A DNA stretch of 64,000 bases from Dipteris shenzhenensis (Eukaryota; Polypodiophyta; Polypodiopsida; Gleicheniales). The notes beneath the pieces are model-generated. The model ran no database searches. It saw only the letters and a program-made list of their open reading frames with translations, and was not told the origin of the DNA. The position numbers and the translations under genes are program-made. The DNA lies in assembly GCA_047967505.1 (NCBI GenBank), contig CM106540.1; one strand, given 5' to 3'. This document shows, piece by piece, positions 1-13,100 of the stretch. How positions within the stretch are numbered: the first letter of the stretch is position 1; every line of letters begins with the position of its first letter.

Positions 1-2
1 GC

Positions 3-863
3 TGCCCTGACAGTTGAGATTCTTGATTTGGACCTTCCTCTATTACCATGAATGCTAAATTTGTTGTCGCCCTTTGCCTTGGTGACTAAATCCCAATATG
101 TACCATGGGATAATCTAGTAATATTGCGATATGCCTTATTGCAAATCCTTTTTCCATTTAGGAGAGGTTTTACCTTTTGTCTTGAACTTAGCGTTTTATT
201 GCCATTCTGAAGAAAGCAAGAGAGACTTGTGAGAAGGTATTCATTTCTTTCGCTTCCTCTTCTTTGCCACACGTGTCCTCTACATTCCCTTATGTCTGCA
301 AGATCAATGAAGCGCATACATCTTCGCTTGCAACATAGATATCCCAATGCATTTAACATGTTCTCCTCCTTCATTACTCTCTTCCTCTTTGGTTGCTTTT
401 GTGGATCTTCTTGGATTCGCTTTCTCTTCATGCATATGTATGACCGTTTTCGTTCCTCGTGCATGTTGTTATCTGTATTTATGCACTTCTTCTCCTCACA
501 TTTGTTTGTAACCAAGCATCCATGATTGGTCGTTGCATCCTTGGCCATATCACAATCAAAGTTAAATATTGAATAATCCTCTGTTGATCTCATCCTCGTT
601 TTTAACATACTCTTAGGACCATTCAATGAATTCAATATTCTACGAGAGTATTGAGAACCTTGAAACTCTTCCACTCCTGAGAGAACATCACTCATTGGGA
701 CATCTTGCATGGCTTTTACAAATCCACAAGCTTGATTGACACCAGGTTTGTTAATATGCATGAACTCATCCACACTTGACAAGACATCGCTATTGAAACC
801 TTTGCCCTTATCACTGTGCAAGAATTCATCCACCCCAGATAAGGCTTCGCTTCTAAAATCATT
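3..863 (-). CDS. Partial DUF7869-superfamily transposase-like protein, N-terminal part
   Basis: An uninterrupted minus-strand frame of about 287 codons runs off the left edge of the window. Its upstream end is the satellite junction near 862, so no natural start is visible. The N-terminal third has three imperfect LSGVDEF-type repeats (LSGVDEF, LSSVDEF, LSGVEEF). A Lys/Arg-rich stretch follows (KRKRIQEDPQKQPKRKR, a possible nuclear signal), then a Cys-rich block (LCCKRRCMRFIDLADIREC) and GHVWQRRGSERNEYLLTSL. The last part (LLNGKRICNKAY, then YWDLVTKAKGDNKFSIHGNRG) has the same pattern as INGRDVYCRAWYEMHGI and VQRYVHGNSG in the better-preserved gene at 50859-51722. I therefore place both in one family; the family name comes from memory. 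The catalytic half would lie outside the window. Lack of stops over 861 bases suggests this copy is younger than most elements here. Confidence 0.6.
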
Positions 864-3800
864 TATCGGATGGGGGCTCCACTTTGTACACAAGTCCGTT
901 TCAACTATGTTGAGGTGCGTGAAAAGCATTGTCACCATCGGATATGCTTTGCATGGTCGATCATACATTATACACTGTTTTTTCCCTAATGATATGCACA
1001 TCCGCAAAAAAACACGCCCTTAGGTGTGTTATCTGACCAAGTTCTTATCGGATGGGTGTCACTCTTTGAGAACATTTCAATACCACCTAGGTTGCGGTGT
1101 AGGAAAAGTATTGTGCCCATCAGATATCTTTTGCATGGTCGATCGAGCATTAAATACTATTTTTGCTCGTGTCATGCACATCCGTAAAAAAAACACACTG
1201 CTAGGTATGTTATCCGATCAAGCACTTATGGGATGGGTGTGCCACTTTGCATGTAAGTCAATTCCACCTAGTTGAAGTTGTGTGCTAAGTATTGTGCCCA
1301 TCGGATATGCTTTGCATTGTCGATCAAGCATAAAACACCATTTTTGCCTTAGTGTCATGCACAACCATGAAAAAAGACGGTCCTAAGTGTGTTAATCAAA
1401 AAGTACTTATTGGATGGGGGCTCCAGTTTGCACGCAACTCCGTTTCAACTAGATTGAGATGCGTGCAAAGTATTGTCACCATCGGATATGCTCTGCATGG
1501 TCGATTATGCATTATACAAAGTTTTTCTCGTAGTGATATACACATCCGCAAAAAAACATGCCCTTAGGGATGTTATCTAACCAATACTTATTGGATGGGT
1601 GTGCCTCTTTGAGAACATTTCAATATCACCTAGGTTAAGGTGTAGAGAAAGTATTTTGCCCATTGGATATGCTTTGCATGGTCGATCGAGCATTAAATAC
1701 CATTTTCGCCTTAGTGTCATGCACATCCATAAAAAAACACACTGCTAGGTGTGTTATCCGATCAAGTACTTATGCGATGGGAATGCCACTTTGCACGTTA
1801 GTCAATTCCACCTAGTTGAAGTTGTATGCAAAGTATTGTGCCCATCGGATATGCTTTGCATTGTAGATCAAGCATAAAACACCGTTTTTGCCTTAGTGTC
1901 ATGCACAACCATATAAAAACACGGCCGTAGGTGTGTTATTCAAACAAGTACTGGATGGGGGATCCACTTTGCACGTGAGTCCATTTCAACTATGTTGAGG
2001 TGCGTGAAAAGTATTGTCACCATTGGATATGCTTTGCATGGTCCATCACGCATTATACATCATTTTTTCCCTAGTGATATGCACATCTGCAAAAAAACAC
2101 GCCCTTATGTGTGTTATCTGACCAAGTACTTATCGAATGGGTGTGCCTCTTTGAGAAAATTTTAATATCACCTAGGTTGAGGTGTATGAAAAGTGTTGTG
2201 CCCATAGGATATACTTTGCATGGTCAATCGAGCATTAAATACTATTTTTTCTCTAGTGTCATGCACATCCGTAAAAAAACACGCTGCTAGGTATGTTATC
2301 CGATCAAGCACTTATGGGATGGGCGTGCCACTTTGCATGTAAGTCAATTCCACCTAGTTGATGGTGTATGAAAAGTATTGTGCCCATCGGATATGCTTTG
2401 CATTGTCGATCAAGCATAAAACACCGTTTTTGCCTTAGTGTCATGCACAACCATGAAAAAACACGGTCCTAGAACAAGTACTTATCGGATGGGGGCTCCA
2501 CTTTGCACACAAGTCCGTTCCAACTACGTTGAGGTACATGCAATATTCTTACCATCGGATATGCTTTGCATGGTCCATCATGCATTATACACCATTTTTT
2601 CCCTAGTGATATGCACATCTGCAAAAAAACATGCCCTTATGTGTGTTATCTGACCAAGTACTTATTGGATGGGTGTGCCACTTTGAGAACATTTCAATAC
2701 CACCCAGGTTGAGGCATACGAAAAGTGTTGTGCCCATCGGATATCCTTTGCATGGTCGATCCAGTATTAAATACTATTTTTGCTCTAGTGTCATGCACAT
2801 CCGTAAAAAAACATGCTACTAGGTATGTTATCCGATCAAGCACTTATGGGATGGGCGTGCCACTTTGCATATAAGTCAATTACACCTTGTTGAAGGTGTG
2901 TGCAAAGTATTGTGCCCATCGGATATGCTTTGCATTGTCGATGAAGCATAAAACACCATTTTTGCCTTAGTGTCATGCACAACCATGAAAAAAACGGTCC
3001 TAGGTATGTTATTCAAACAAGTACTTATCGGATGGGGGCTCCACTTTGCACGAAAGTCCGTTCAACCTACGTTGAGGTACATGCAAAGTATTGTTACCAT
3101 CGGATATGCTTTGCATGGTCGATCACGCATTATATACCATTTTTTCTCTAGTGATATGCACATCCGCAAAAAAACATGCCCTTAGGTGTGTTATCTGACC
3201 AAGTATTTATCGGATGGGTGTGCCTCTTTGAGAACATTCCAATGCCACCTAGGTTGAGGTGTACAGAAAGTGATGTGCCCATCAGATATCCTTTACATGA
3301 TCGATCAAGCAATAAATACTATTTTTGCTCTAGTGTCATGCACATCCGTAAAAAAACACGCTGCTAGGTATGTTATCCGATCAAGCACTTATGGGATGGG
3401 AGTGCCACTTTGCATGTAAGTCAATTCCACCTAGTTGAAGGTGTGTGCAAAGTATTATGCCCATGGGATATGCTTTGCATTGTCGATCAAGCATAAAACA
3501 CCGTTTTTGCCTTAGTGTCATGCACAACCATGAAAAAACACGGTCCTAGGTGTGTTAATCAAACAAGAACTTATCGGATGGGGCCTCCACTTTGCACACA
3601 AGTGTGTTTTATCTACATTGAGGTGCGTGCAAAGTATTATCACCATCGGATATGCTTTGCATGGTCGATCACGCATTATACACTATTTTCTCCCTAGTGA
3701 TATGCACATCCGCAAAAAAACACGCCCTTAGGTGTGTTATCTGACCAAGTACTTATCGGATGGGTGTGCCTCTTTGAGAAAATTTCAATACCACCTACAT

Positions 3801-5088
3801 TTTAGTGTAGGAAAAGTATTGTCCCATCGGATATCCTTTGCATGGTCGATCGAGCATTAAATACTATTTTTGCTCTAGTGTCATGCACATCCGTAAAAAA
3901 ACACGCTGCTAGGTGTGTTATCCGATCAAACACTTATGCGATGGGTGTGCCACTTTTAATGTAACTCAATTGCATCTATTTGAAGGTGTGTGCAAAGTAT
4001 TGTGCCCATCGGATATGCTTTGCATTGTCGATCAAGCATAAAACACCATTTTTGCCTTCGTGTCATGCACAACCATGAAAAAACATGGTCCTAAGTGTGT
4101 TAATCAAACAAGTACTTATCGGATGGGGGCTCCAGTTTGCATGCAACACGCTTTCAACTAGGTTGAGATGCTTGAAAAGTATTGTCACCATCGTATATGC
4201 TCTGTATGGTCGATTACGCATTATACAACGTTTTCCCCGTAGTGATATACACATCTGCAAAAAAACATGCCCTTAGGTATGTTATCTGACCAAGTACTTA
4301 TCAAATGGGTGTGCCTCTTTGAGAACATTTCAATACCACCTAGGTTAAGGTGTAGGAAAAGTATTGTGCCCATCGGATATGCTTTGCATGGTCGATCGAG
4401 CATTAAATACCATTTTTGCCTTAGCGTCATGCACACTTTGAGAAAATTTCAATACCACCTAGGTTAAGGTGTAGGAAAAGTATTGTTCCCATCGGATATG
4501 CTCTGCATGGTCTATCGAACATGAAATACCATTTTTGCCTTAGTGTCATGCACATCCGTAAAAAAACACGCTGCTAGGTGTGTTATCCGATCAATTACTT
4601 ATGTGATGGGAATGCCACTTTGCATGTAAATCAATTCCACCTGGTTGAAGGTGTGTGCAATGTATTGTGCCCATCGGATATGCTTTGCATCGTGGATCAA
4701 GCATAAAACACCGTTTCTGCCTTAGTGTCATGCACAACCATATAAAAACATAGCACTAGGTGTGTTATTCGGATGGGGGCTCCACTTGGCACGCAAGACC
4801 GTTTCAGCTACATTGAGGTGCGTGCAAATTATTGTCACCATCGGATATGCTTTGCATGGTCGATCACGCATTATACACCATTTTTTCTTGAGTGATATGC
4901 ACATCTACAAGAAAACACACCCTTAGATGTGTTATCTGACCAATTACTTATCGGATGGGTGTGCCTCTTTGAGAACATTCCAATACCACCTAGGTTGAGG
5001 CATACAAAAAGTGTTGTGCCCATCAGATATCCTTTGCATGATCGATCGAGCAATAAATACTATTTTTGCTCTAGTGTCATGCACATGT
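862..5088. repeat. 182-bp satellite array, left arm
   Basis: This is a head-to-tail array of ~182-bp monomers. Three monomer types alternate and share ACTTATCGGATGGG, CCCATCGGATATGCTTTGCA and an A7 tract. They differ in their first halves: type A has GGGGGCTCCACTTTGCACG, type B has GTGTGCCTCTTTGAGAACAT, type C has GTGCCACTTTGCATGTAAGT. The A-B-C trimer recurs about every 546 bp, for example at the type-C motif CAACCATGAAAAAACACGG. The array starts inside the DUF7869-like reading frame and ends where copia C1 begins. Many 60-90-codon frames exist on both strands because the monomer is near a multiple of three; I regard none as a gene. Monomer length and order resemble centromeric satellites, but location on the chromosome is not shown. 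Confidence 0.95.
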
Positions 5089-5216
5089 CCCACTCCCGTG
5101 ATATCCTGAGTGGCATCATTGGCACAAACAACATGTCTGCCATGGACCGGTATAATGTCCTCAAACCAATCTTTGTGATGAGTCATATGCTTAGAAGCAC
5201 CACTATCCAGTACCAA
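5088..5216 (-). pseudogene. Copia C1 protease fragment fused to satellite
   Basis: The frame contains LDSGASKHMTHH, the retropepsin active site, and then CANDATQDITGVGH. It joins satellite sequence at VHDTRAK. It is one base out of phase with gag. Only about 40 protease residues remain, so no active enzyme can be made. The ~50 satellite-encoded residues downstream are accidental. Confidence 0.8.
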
Positions 5217-6319
5217 GGATCAGTGGTGGCCAAAGATGCATCAATACCCTCTGACACTGGCTCAATAAGAGCATGAGCATGTGTAGCATGTGACATACTG
5301 GGCTCCCTCCCTGTGTCAATGATCTCATGATCCACAACACCAAAGGCAAAGTCCTTGTCATCCTGGGCATAATGTGCATGAGAAGAGGCATTTGAATTTT
5401 CAGCAGCTGCCACAAAATTACTGTTTGTAGTCCTCCTCTTCTTCTCATTAGCAATCCTCTTCTGACACTCGGCAATGTAATGACCAGGCTTTTTGCAATA
5501 GTTACATTTACCCTTTTTCTTAGAGGCGGGACTTGCCTGAGAACTTGCATTTGCCTCACTTTTGGGCTGAAATCCATTGCTGTTTTTTTTGTGAAAGTAT
5601 CCTCCTTTTGACTGAAATTTGCCCTTTCCCTGCATAGCAAGAGCTTGCTCACCTTGGCGAGATGAATGAGCAAAATTAGAGGTTCTTTCCTCTTCTTGCA
5701 GGAGCAGCCCTACCAACTCATCAAATGAGACAGGTGCAGCTCTAAGCATGATAGACAAAGAGGTAACAAAAGTGCCAAATGACGGAGCCAGGCTATTGAG
5801 AGTGATAGTGACCAACTTTCTGTCTTCTATCTCCTCATCAACGCCTGCTAATTGATCTCTAAGATCAGTAATCTTAGCAATATGCTCTGCAATTGTTTGC
5901 CCTTCTTCCATCTTCAACTCCTTGAGTTGATTTGTCAAAGCTAGCACTCTAGCTTCATTTTTGACCTGATACATAGATGCCAGTTTAGCCCAAGCATCTT
6001 TAGCATACCTGCAGGACTTGATAGTAGACATAATGTGCCTCTTCACTGAGAGGGATATCAAAGATAAAGCTTGGGCATTTCTTCTATCAAACCTCCTTTG
6101 CTCCTCCAATAGAGCAGGAGTAGGAGCTGTGGATGTAGATGTGATGGATGAAGATGAAGTAGTTGCAGCAGCAGCTGGCCTAGTTTCATCACCACTCACA
6201 ATGTCCCACAAGCCCTTGCCAACCAAAATATTGCGGAGCATAAATGACCACAAGGCATAGTTTGATCCTTCCAATTTATCCCCTTCAGTGATAGTGCCAA
6301 AGCTTTCAGAAAGAGACAT
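5183..6319 (-). CDS. gag: Gag polyprotein of copia C1
   Basis: I chose the Met at 6319 (MSLSESFGTITEGDKLEGSN) because it begins the conserved copia gag start. The 81 codons upstream in the same frame look like leader. The N-terminal domain has YALWSFMLRNILVGKGLWD, then a Ser/Thr/Ala-rich spacer. The UBN2/gag domain follows with CRYAKDAWAKLASMYQ and TNQLKELKMEEGQTIAEHI. A CCHC zinc knuckle (CNYCKKPGHYIAEC) lies near residue 270. The frame runs ~378 codons without a stop. Just before the protease motif DSGASKHM the reading phase changes by one base, so gag ends in a short out-of-frame tail at 5183-5225. The protein would package RNA in a cytoplasmic particle; this copy is only a fragment of an element. 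Confidence 0.85.
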   Translation of the reverse strand: MSLSESFGTITEGDKLEGSNYALWSFMLRNILVGKGLWDIVSGDETRPAAAATTSSSSITSTSTAPTPALLEEQRRFDRRNAQALSLISLSVKRHIMSTIKSCRYAKDAWAKLASMYQVKNEARVLALTNQLKELKMEEGQTIAEHIAKITDLRDQLAGVDEEIEDRKLVTITLNSLAPSFGTFVTSLSIMLRAAPVSFDELVGLLLQEEERTSNFAHSSRQGEQALAMQGKGKFQSKGGYFHKKNSNGFQPKSEANASSQASPASKKKGKCNYCKKPGHYIAECQKRIANEKKRRTTNSNFVAAAENSNASSHAHYAQDDKDFAFGVVDHEIIDTGREPSMSHATHAHALIEPVSEGIDASLATTDPWYWIVVLLSI

Positions 6320-6920
6320 TTTTCCTTGACAAATAATTGACACGAAGATTTGGGTGTCCAAGAAGCAGGAAAAGAGTGCTGAAGCAAATCGATTTGAAGT
6401 AGGAGCTTCCGAGGTGGATGTCAGTTTGATTCGGGACTGGAAATTGCTGAGAAGAGCACCAATGTAGCAGTAGATGAACTCATATTGAAGAAGATGGCTG
6501 CTGCTGCTGAGAAGAGCATCAATGCAACTATAGGAGACTGCTGTAGGCAGTAAAAACAGCAAGAGGAGATGCTGGAAAGTGCTGGAAATCAGGGCGACCT
6601 GAAGTAGAAGCCCCCGGGCTCAAGGGCGACCTCAAAAAGAGGGGCGAAGTGAAGGCGACCTGATCTGAAGCTGTTCGGGCTGAAGTCTGAGTGAAAACGA
6701 GCTGAAAATCAGTAGCATTGGTTGTCGACCAAGTCCTGGAGAGAGGTGACCTGAACAAGACTTCCCGGGGCAGCAAAAAACTCAAGTTCTTCACGGCAAC
6801 TGACTGAAAAACGAGCTGGAAATTGAAGTGGGCTGAATGTAGGATTGAGAGCAACACGAGGACACGAGAGAACTCACCACAAGACGGAAGGCAAGGCTGA
6901 ATCTCGGTTCAAGTGACTGA

Positions 6921-6933
6921 GGCTCTGATACCA
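6921..6933 (-). other. Primer-binding site of copia C1 (tRNA-iMet)
   Basis: The minus strand reads TGGTATCAGAGCC, the standard initiator Met-tRNA primer site of plant copia elements. It lies two bases inside the LTR end. Confidence 0.88.
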
Positions 6934-6935
6934 CT

Positions 6936-7121
6936 TGAAGGAACACAAATGGAGACAAAAAGTGAACACCAGTGAATGGATGTGCTCACACACGAAAGCT
7001 CCAACAGATGTTCAATAGATAAGAATACAAAGTACTTGGCATATATAGTGACCAAGTAGAACATAGAAATAAACCAAGTACTAGACTAGACTACAAGGTC
7101 ATATCTTTGTATATGTCTACA
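6936..7121 (-). repeat. 5' LTR of copia C1
   Basis: 186 bp on the minus strand, beginning TGTAGACATATAC and ending CTTCA. It is followed, after AG, by a primer site complementary to the 3' end of initiator Met-tRNA. A TATATATGCCAAG segment near 7040 (minus strand) could serve as the promoter. No second LTR is present. Confidence 0.85.
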
Positions 7122-10100
7122 CTTTGCATGGCTACTTGAAGGTGTGTGCAAAGTATTGTGCCCATTGGATATGCTTTGCATTATCGATCAAGCATAAAAC
7201 ACCATTTTTGCCTTAGTGTCATCCATAACCATGAAAAAACACGGTCCTAGGTGTGTTAATCAAACAAGTACTTATTGGATGGGGGCTCCACTTTGCACAC
7301 TAGTCCGTTTCAACTACATTGAGGTGCGTGAAAAGTATTGTCACCATCGAATACGCTTTGCATGGTCGATCATACATTATACACTGTTTTTTCCCTAATG
7401 ATATGCACATCCGCAAAAAAACATGCCCTTAGGTGTGTTATCTGACCAAGTTCTTATCGGATGGGTGTCCCTCTTTGAGAAAATTTCAATACCACCTAGG
7501 TTTCGGTGTAGGAAAAGTATTGTGCAAATCAGATATCCTTTGCATGGCCGATCGAGCATTAAATACTATTTTTGCTCATGTCATGCACATCCATTAAAAA
7601 AACACACTGCTAGGTATGTTATCCGATCAAGCACTTATGGGATGGGTGTGCCACTTTGCATGTAAGTCAATTCCACCTAGTTGAAGGTGTGTGCTAAGTA
7701 TTGTGCTCATCGAATATGCTTTGCATTGTCGATCAAGCATAAAACACCATTTTTGCCTTAGTGTCATGCACAACCATGAAAAAACACGGTCCTAAGTGTG
7801 TTAATCAAACAAGTACTTATCGGATGGGGGCTCCAGTTTGCACGCAACTCCGTTTCAACTAGGTTGAGATGTGTACAAAGTATTGTCACCATCGGATATG
7901 CTCTGCATGGTCGATTACGCATTATACAACGTTTTTCCCGTAGTGATATACACATCTGCAAAAAAACATGCCCTTAGGTATGTTATCTGACCAAGTACTT
8001 ATCGGATGGGTGTGCCTCTTTGAGAAAATTTCAATATCACCTAGGTTAAGGTGTAGGAAAAGTATTGTGCCCATCGGATATGCTTTGCATGGTCGATCGA
8101 GCATTAAATACCATTTTTGCCTTAGTGTCATGCACATCCGTAAAAAAACACGCTGCTAGGTGTGTTATCCGATCAAGTACTTATGCGATGAGAATGCCAC
8201 TTTGCACGTTAGTCAATTCCACCTAGTTGAAGTTGTATGCAAAGTATTGTGCCCATCGGATATGCTTTTCATTGTAGATCAAGCATAAAACACCGTTTTT
8301 GCCTTAGTGTCATGCACAACCATATAAAAACACGGCCGTAGGTGTGTTATTCAAACAAGTACTTATCAGATGGGGGCTCCACTTTGTACACAAGTTCGTT
8401 TCAACTATGTTGAGGTGCGTGCAAACTATTGTCACCATCGGATATGCTTGGCATGGTCCATCACACATTATACACCATTTTTTCCCTAGTGATATGCACA
8501 TCCGCAAAAAAACACGCCCTTATGTGTGTTATATGACCAAGTACTTATCGGATGGGTGTGCCACTTTGAGAAAATTTTAATACCACCTAGGTTGAGGCGT
8601 ATGAAAAGTGTTGTACCCATCGGATATCCTTTGCATGGTCAATCGAGCATTAAATAATATTTTTGCTATAGTGTCATGCACATCCATAAAAAGACACACT
8701 GCTAGGTATGTTATCCGATCAAGCACTTATGGGATGGGCATGCCACTTTGCATGTAAGTCAATTCCACCTAGTTGAAGGTGTATGCAAAGTATTGTGCCC
8801 GTCGGATATGCTTTGCATTGTCGATCAAGCATAAAACACCGTTTTTGCCTTAGTGTCATGCACAACCATGAAAAAACACGGTCCTAGGTGTGTTATTCAA
8901 ACAAGTACTTATCGGACACAAGTCTGTTTCAAGTACGTTGAGGTATGTGCAAAGTATTGTCACCATCGGATATGCTTTGCATGGTCGATCATGCATTATA
9001 CACCATTTTTTCTCTAGTGATATACACATCCGCAAAAAAACATGCCCTTAGGTCTGTTATTTGACCAAGTACTTATCAGATGGGTGTGCCTCTTTGAGAA
9101 CATTTTAGTACCACCTAGGTTGAGCTGTATGAAAAGTGTTGTGCCCATCGGATGTCCTTTGCATGATCGATCGAGCATTAAATACTATTTAACTCTAGTG
9201 TCATGCACATCCGTAAAAAAACACGCTACTAGGTATGTTATCTGATCAAGCACTTATGGGATGGGAGTGCCACTTTGCATGTAAGTCAATTCCACTTAGT
9301 TGAAGGTGTGTGCAAAGTATTGTGCCCGTCGAATATGCTTTGCATTGTTGATCAAGCATAAAACACCATTTTTGGCTTAGTGTCATGCACAACCATGAAA
9401 AAACACGGTCCTAAGTGTGTTAATCAAACAAATACTTATTGGATCAGGGCTCCACTTTTCATGCAAGTCCGTTTCAACTAGGTTGAGATGCGTGCAAAGT
9501 ATTGTCACAATCGGATATGCTCTGCATGGTCGATTATGCATTATACAACGTTCTTCCCATGGTGATATGCACATCTGCAAAAAAACACGCCCTTAGGTAT
9601 GTTATCTCACCATGTACTTATCGGATGGGTGTGCCTCTTTGAGAAAATTTCAATACCACCTAGGTTAAGGCATAGGAAAAGTATTGTTCCCATCGGATAT
9701 GCTCTGCATGGTCTATCGAGCATGAAATACCATTTTTGCCTTAGTGTCATGCACATCCGTAAAAAAACACGCTGCTAGGTGTGTTATCCAATCAATTACT
9801 TATGCGATGGGAATGCCACTTTGCATGTAAGTCAATTCCACATGGTTGAAGGTGTGTGCAAAGTATTGTGCCCATCGGATATGCTTTGCATTGTGGATCA
9901 AGCATAAAACACCGTTTTTGCCTTAGTGTCATGCACAACCATATAAAAACACAGCACTAGGTGTGTTATTCGAATGGGCGCTCCACTTGGCACGCAAGAC
10001 CGTTTCAACTACATTGAGGTGCATGCAAAGTATTGTCACCATCGGATATGCTTTGCATGGTCGATCATGCATTATACACCATTCTTTCCCGAGTGATATG

Positions 10101-13100
10101 CACATCTGCAAAAAAACACACCCTTAGGTGTGTTATCTGACCAAGTACTTATCGGATGGGTGTGCCTCTTTGAGAACATTCCAATACCACCTAGGTTGAG
10201 GCGTACAAAAAGTGTTGTGCCCATCGAATATCCTTTGCATGATCGATCGAGCAATAAATACTATATTTGCTCTAGTGTCATGCACATCCGTAAATAAACA
10301 CACTACTAGGTATGTTATCCGATCAAGCACTTATGGGATGGGAGTGCCACTTTGCATGTAAGTCAATTCCACCTACTTCAAGGTGTGTTATCCGACCAAG
10401 TATCTGACCAACGAATGGGTGTGCCTCTTTGAGAACATTTCAATACCACCTAGGTTGTGGTGTAGGAAAAGTATTGTGCCCATTGGATATCCTTTGCATG
10501 GTCGATCGAGCATTAAATACTATTTTTGCTCTAGTGTCATGCACATCCGTAAAAAAAACACGCTGCTAGGTATGTTATCTGATCAAGCACTTTATGGGAT
10601 GGGTGTGCCACTTTGCAGGTAAGTCAATTCCAACTAGTTGAAGGTGTGTGCAAAGTATTGTGCCCATCGGATATGCTTTGCATTGTCGATCAAGCATAAA
10701 ACACCGTTTTTGCCTTAGTGTCATGCACAACCATGAAGAAACACGGTCCTAAGTGTGTTAATCAAAGAAGTACTTATCGGATGGGGGCTCCAGTTTGCAC
10801 GCAAGTCCGTTTCAACTAGGTTGAGATGCATGCAAAGAATTGTCACCATCGGATATGCTCTGCATGGTCGATTACGCATTATACAACGTTTTTCCCGTAG
10901 TGATATGCACATCCGCAAAAAAACATGCCCTTAGGTATGTTATCTGACCAAGTACTTATCGGATGGGTGTGCCTCTTTGAGAACATTTCAATACCACCTA
11001 GGTTAAGGTGTATGAAATGTATTGTGCCCATCGGATATGCTTTGCATGGTCGATCGAGCATTAAATACCATTTTTGCCTTAGTGTCATGCACATCCATAA
11101 AAAAACACGCTGCTAGGTGTGTTATCCGATCAAGTACTTATGCGATGGGAATGCCACTTTGCATGTAAGTCAATTTCACCTAGTTGAAGGTGTGTGCAAA
11201 GTATTGTGCCCATCGGATACGCTTTGCATTGTCGATCAAGCATAAAACACCGTTTTTGCCTTAGTGTCATGCACAACCATATAAAAACACAGCCATAGGT
11301 GTGTTATTCAAACAAGTACTTATCGGATGGGGGCTCCACTTTGCACGCAAGTCTGTTTCAACTACGTTGAGGTGTGTGCAAAGTATTGTCACCATCGAAT
11401 ATGCTTTGCATGGTCCATCACGCATTATACACGATTTTTTCCCTAGTGATATGCACATCCGCAAAAAAACACGCCCTTATGTTTGTTATCTGACCAAGTA
11501 CTTATCGGATGGGTATGCCTCTTTGAGAAAATTTTAATACCACCTAGGTTGAGGCGTATGAAAAGTGTTGTGCCCATCGGATACCCTTGGCATGGTCAAT
11601 CGAGCATTAAATACTATTTTTGCTCTAGTGTCATGCACATCCGTAAAAAAACACACTGCTAGGTATGTTATCTGATCAAGCACTTATGGGATGGGCGTGC
11701 CACTTTGCATGTAAGTCAATTCCACCTAGTTGATGGTGTATGGAAATTATTGTGCCCATCGGATATGCTTTCATTGTCGATCAAGCATAAAACACCGTTT
11801 TTGCCCTAGGGTCATGCACAACCATGAAAAAACATGGTCCTAGGTGTGTTATTCAAACAAGTACTTATCGGATGGGGGCTCCACTTTGCACGCAAGTCCG
11901 TTCCAACTACGTTGAGATACATGGAAAGTATTGTTACCATCGGATATTCTTTGCATGGTCCATCACGCATTATACACCATTTTTCCCTAGTGATATGCAC
12001 ATCCGCAAAAAAACACGCCCTTATGTGTGTTATCTGACCAAGTACTTATTGGATGGGTCTGCCACTTTGAGAACATTTCAATACCACCCAGGTTGAGGTG
12101 TACAAAAAGTGTTGTGCCCATTATCCTTTGCATGGTCGATCCAATATTAAATACTATTTTTGCTCTAGTGTCATGCACATCCGTAAAAAAACACGCTACT
12201 AGGTATGTTATCCGATCAAGCACTTATGGGATGGGCGTGCCACTTTGCATGTAAGTCAATTCCACATATTTGATGGTGTATGCAAAGTATTGTGCCCATC
12301 GGATATGCTTTGCATTGTCGATCAAGCATAAAACACCGTTTTTGCCTTAGTGTCATGCACAACCATGAAAAAACACGGTCCTAGAACAAGTACTTATCAG
12401 GTGGGGGCTCCACTTTGCATGCAAGTCCGTTCCAACTACGTTGAGGTACATGCAAAGTATTGTTACCATCGGATATGCTTTACATGGTCCATCACGCATT
12501 ATACACCATTTTTTCCCTAATGATATGCACATCCGCAAAAAAACATGCCCTTATGTGTGTTATCTGACCATGTACTTATTGGATGGATGTGCCACTTTGA
12601 GAACATTTCAATACCACCCAGGTTGAGGCATACGAAAAGTGTTGTGCCCATCGGATATCCTTTGCATGGTCGATCCAGTATTAAATACTATTTTTGCTCT
12701 AGTGTCATGCACATCCGTAAAAAAACACGCTACTAGGTATGTTATCCGATCAAGCACTTATGGGATGGGCGTGCCACTTTGCATATAAGTCAATTACACC
12801 TTGTTGAAGGTGTGTGCAAAGTATTGTGCCCATCGGATATGCTTTGCATTGTCGATGAAGCATAAAACACCATTTTTGCCTTAGTATCACCATGCACAAC
12901 CATGAAAAAAACGGTCCTAGGTGTGTTATTCAAACAAGTACTTATCGGATGGGGGCTCCACTTTGCACACAAGTCCGTTCCAACTACGTTGAGGTACATG
13001 CAAAGTATTGTTACCATCGGATATGCTTTGCATGGTCGATCACGCATTATATACCATTTTTTCTCTAGTGATATGCACATCCACAAAAAAACATGCCCTT

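Larger units (their letters stand above)
5088..7121 (-). mobile_element. Copia retrotransposon C1, truncated, inserted in the satellite
   Basis: A minus-strand Ty1/copia fragment interrupts the satellite. Reading from high to low coordinate it has a 5' LTR (6936-7121, TG...CA), an initiator-Met primer site (6921-6933), a ~600-bp leader, gag, and the first ~40 residues of the protease domain. At 7121/7122 the boundary with satellite DNA is exactly at the LTR TG terminus. At ~5088 the element stops inside the protease after GVGH and satellite sequence resumes. Integrase, RT, RNase H and the 3' LTR are missing, so a deletion or exchange with the satellite removed the 3' two thirds. No target duplication can be tested. 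Confidence 0.9.

Noticed and set aside
229-525. Plus-strand 98-codon ORF (MRRYSFLSLPLLCHTC...)
   Set aside because: It is antisense to the uninterrupted 287-codon DUF7869-like frame.
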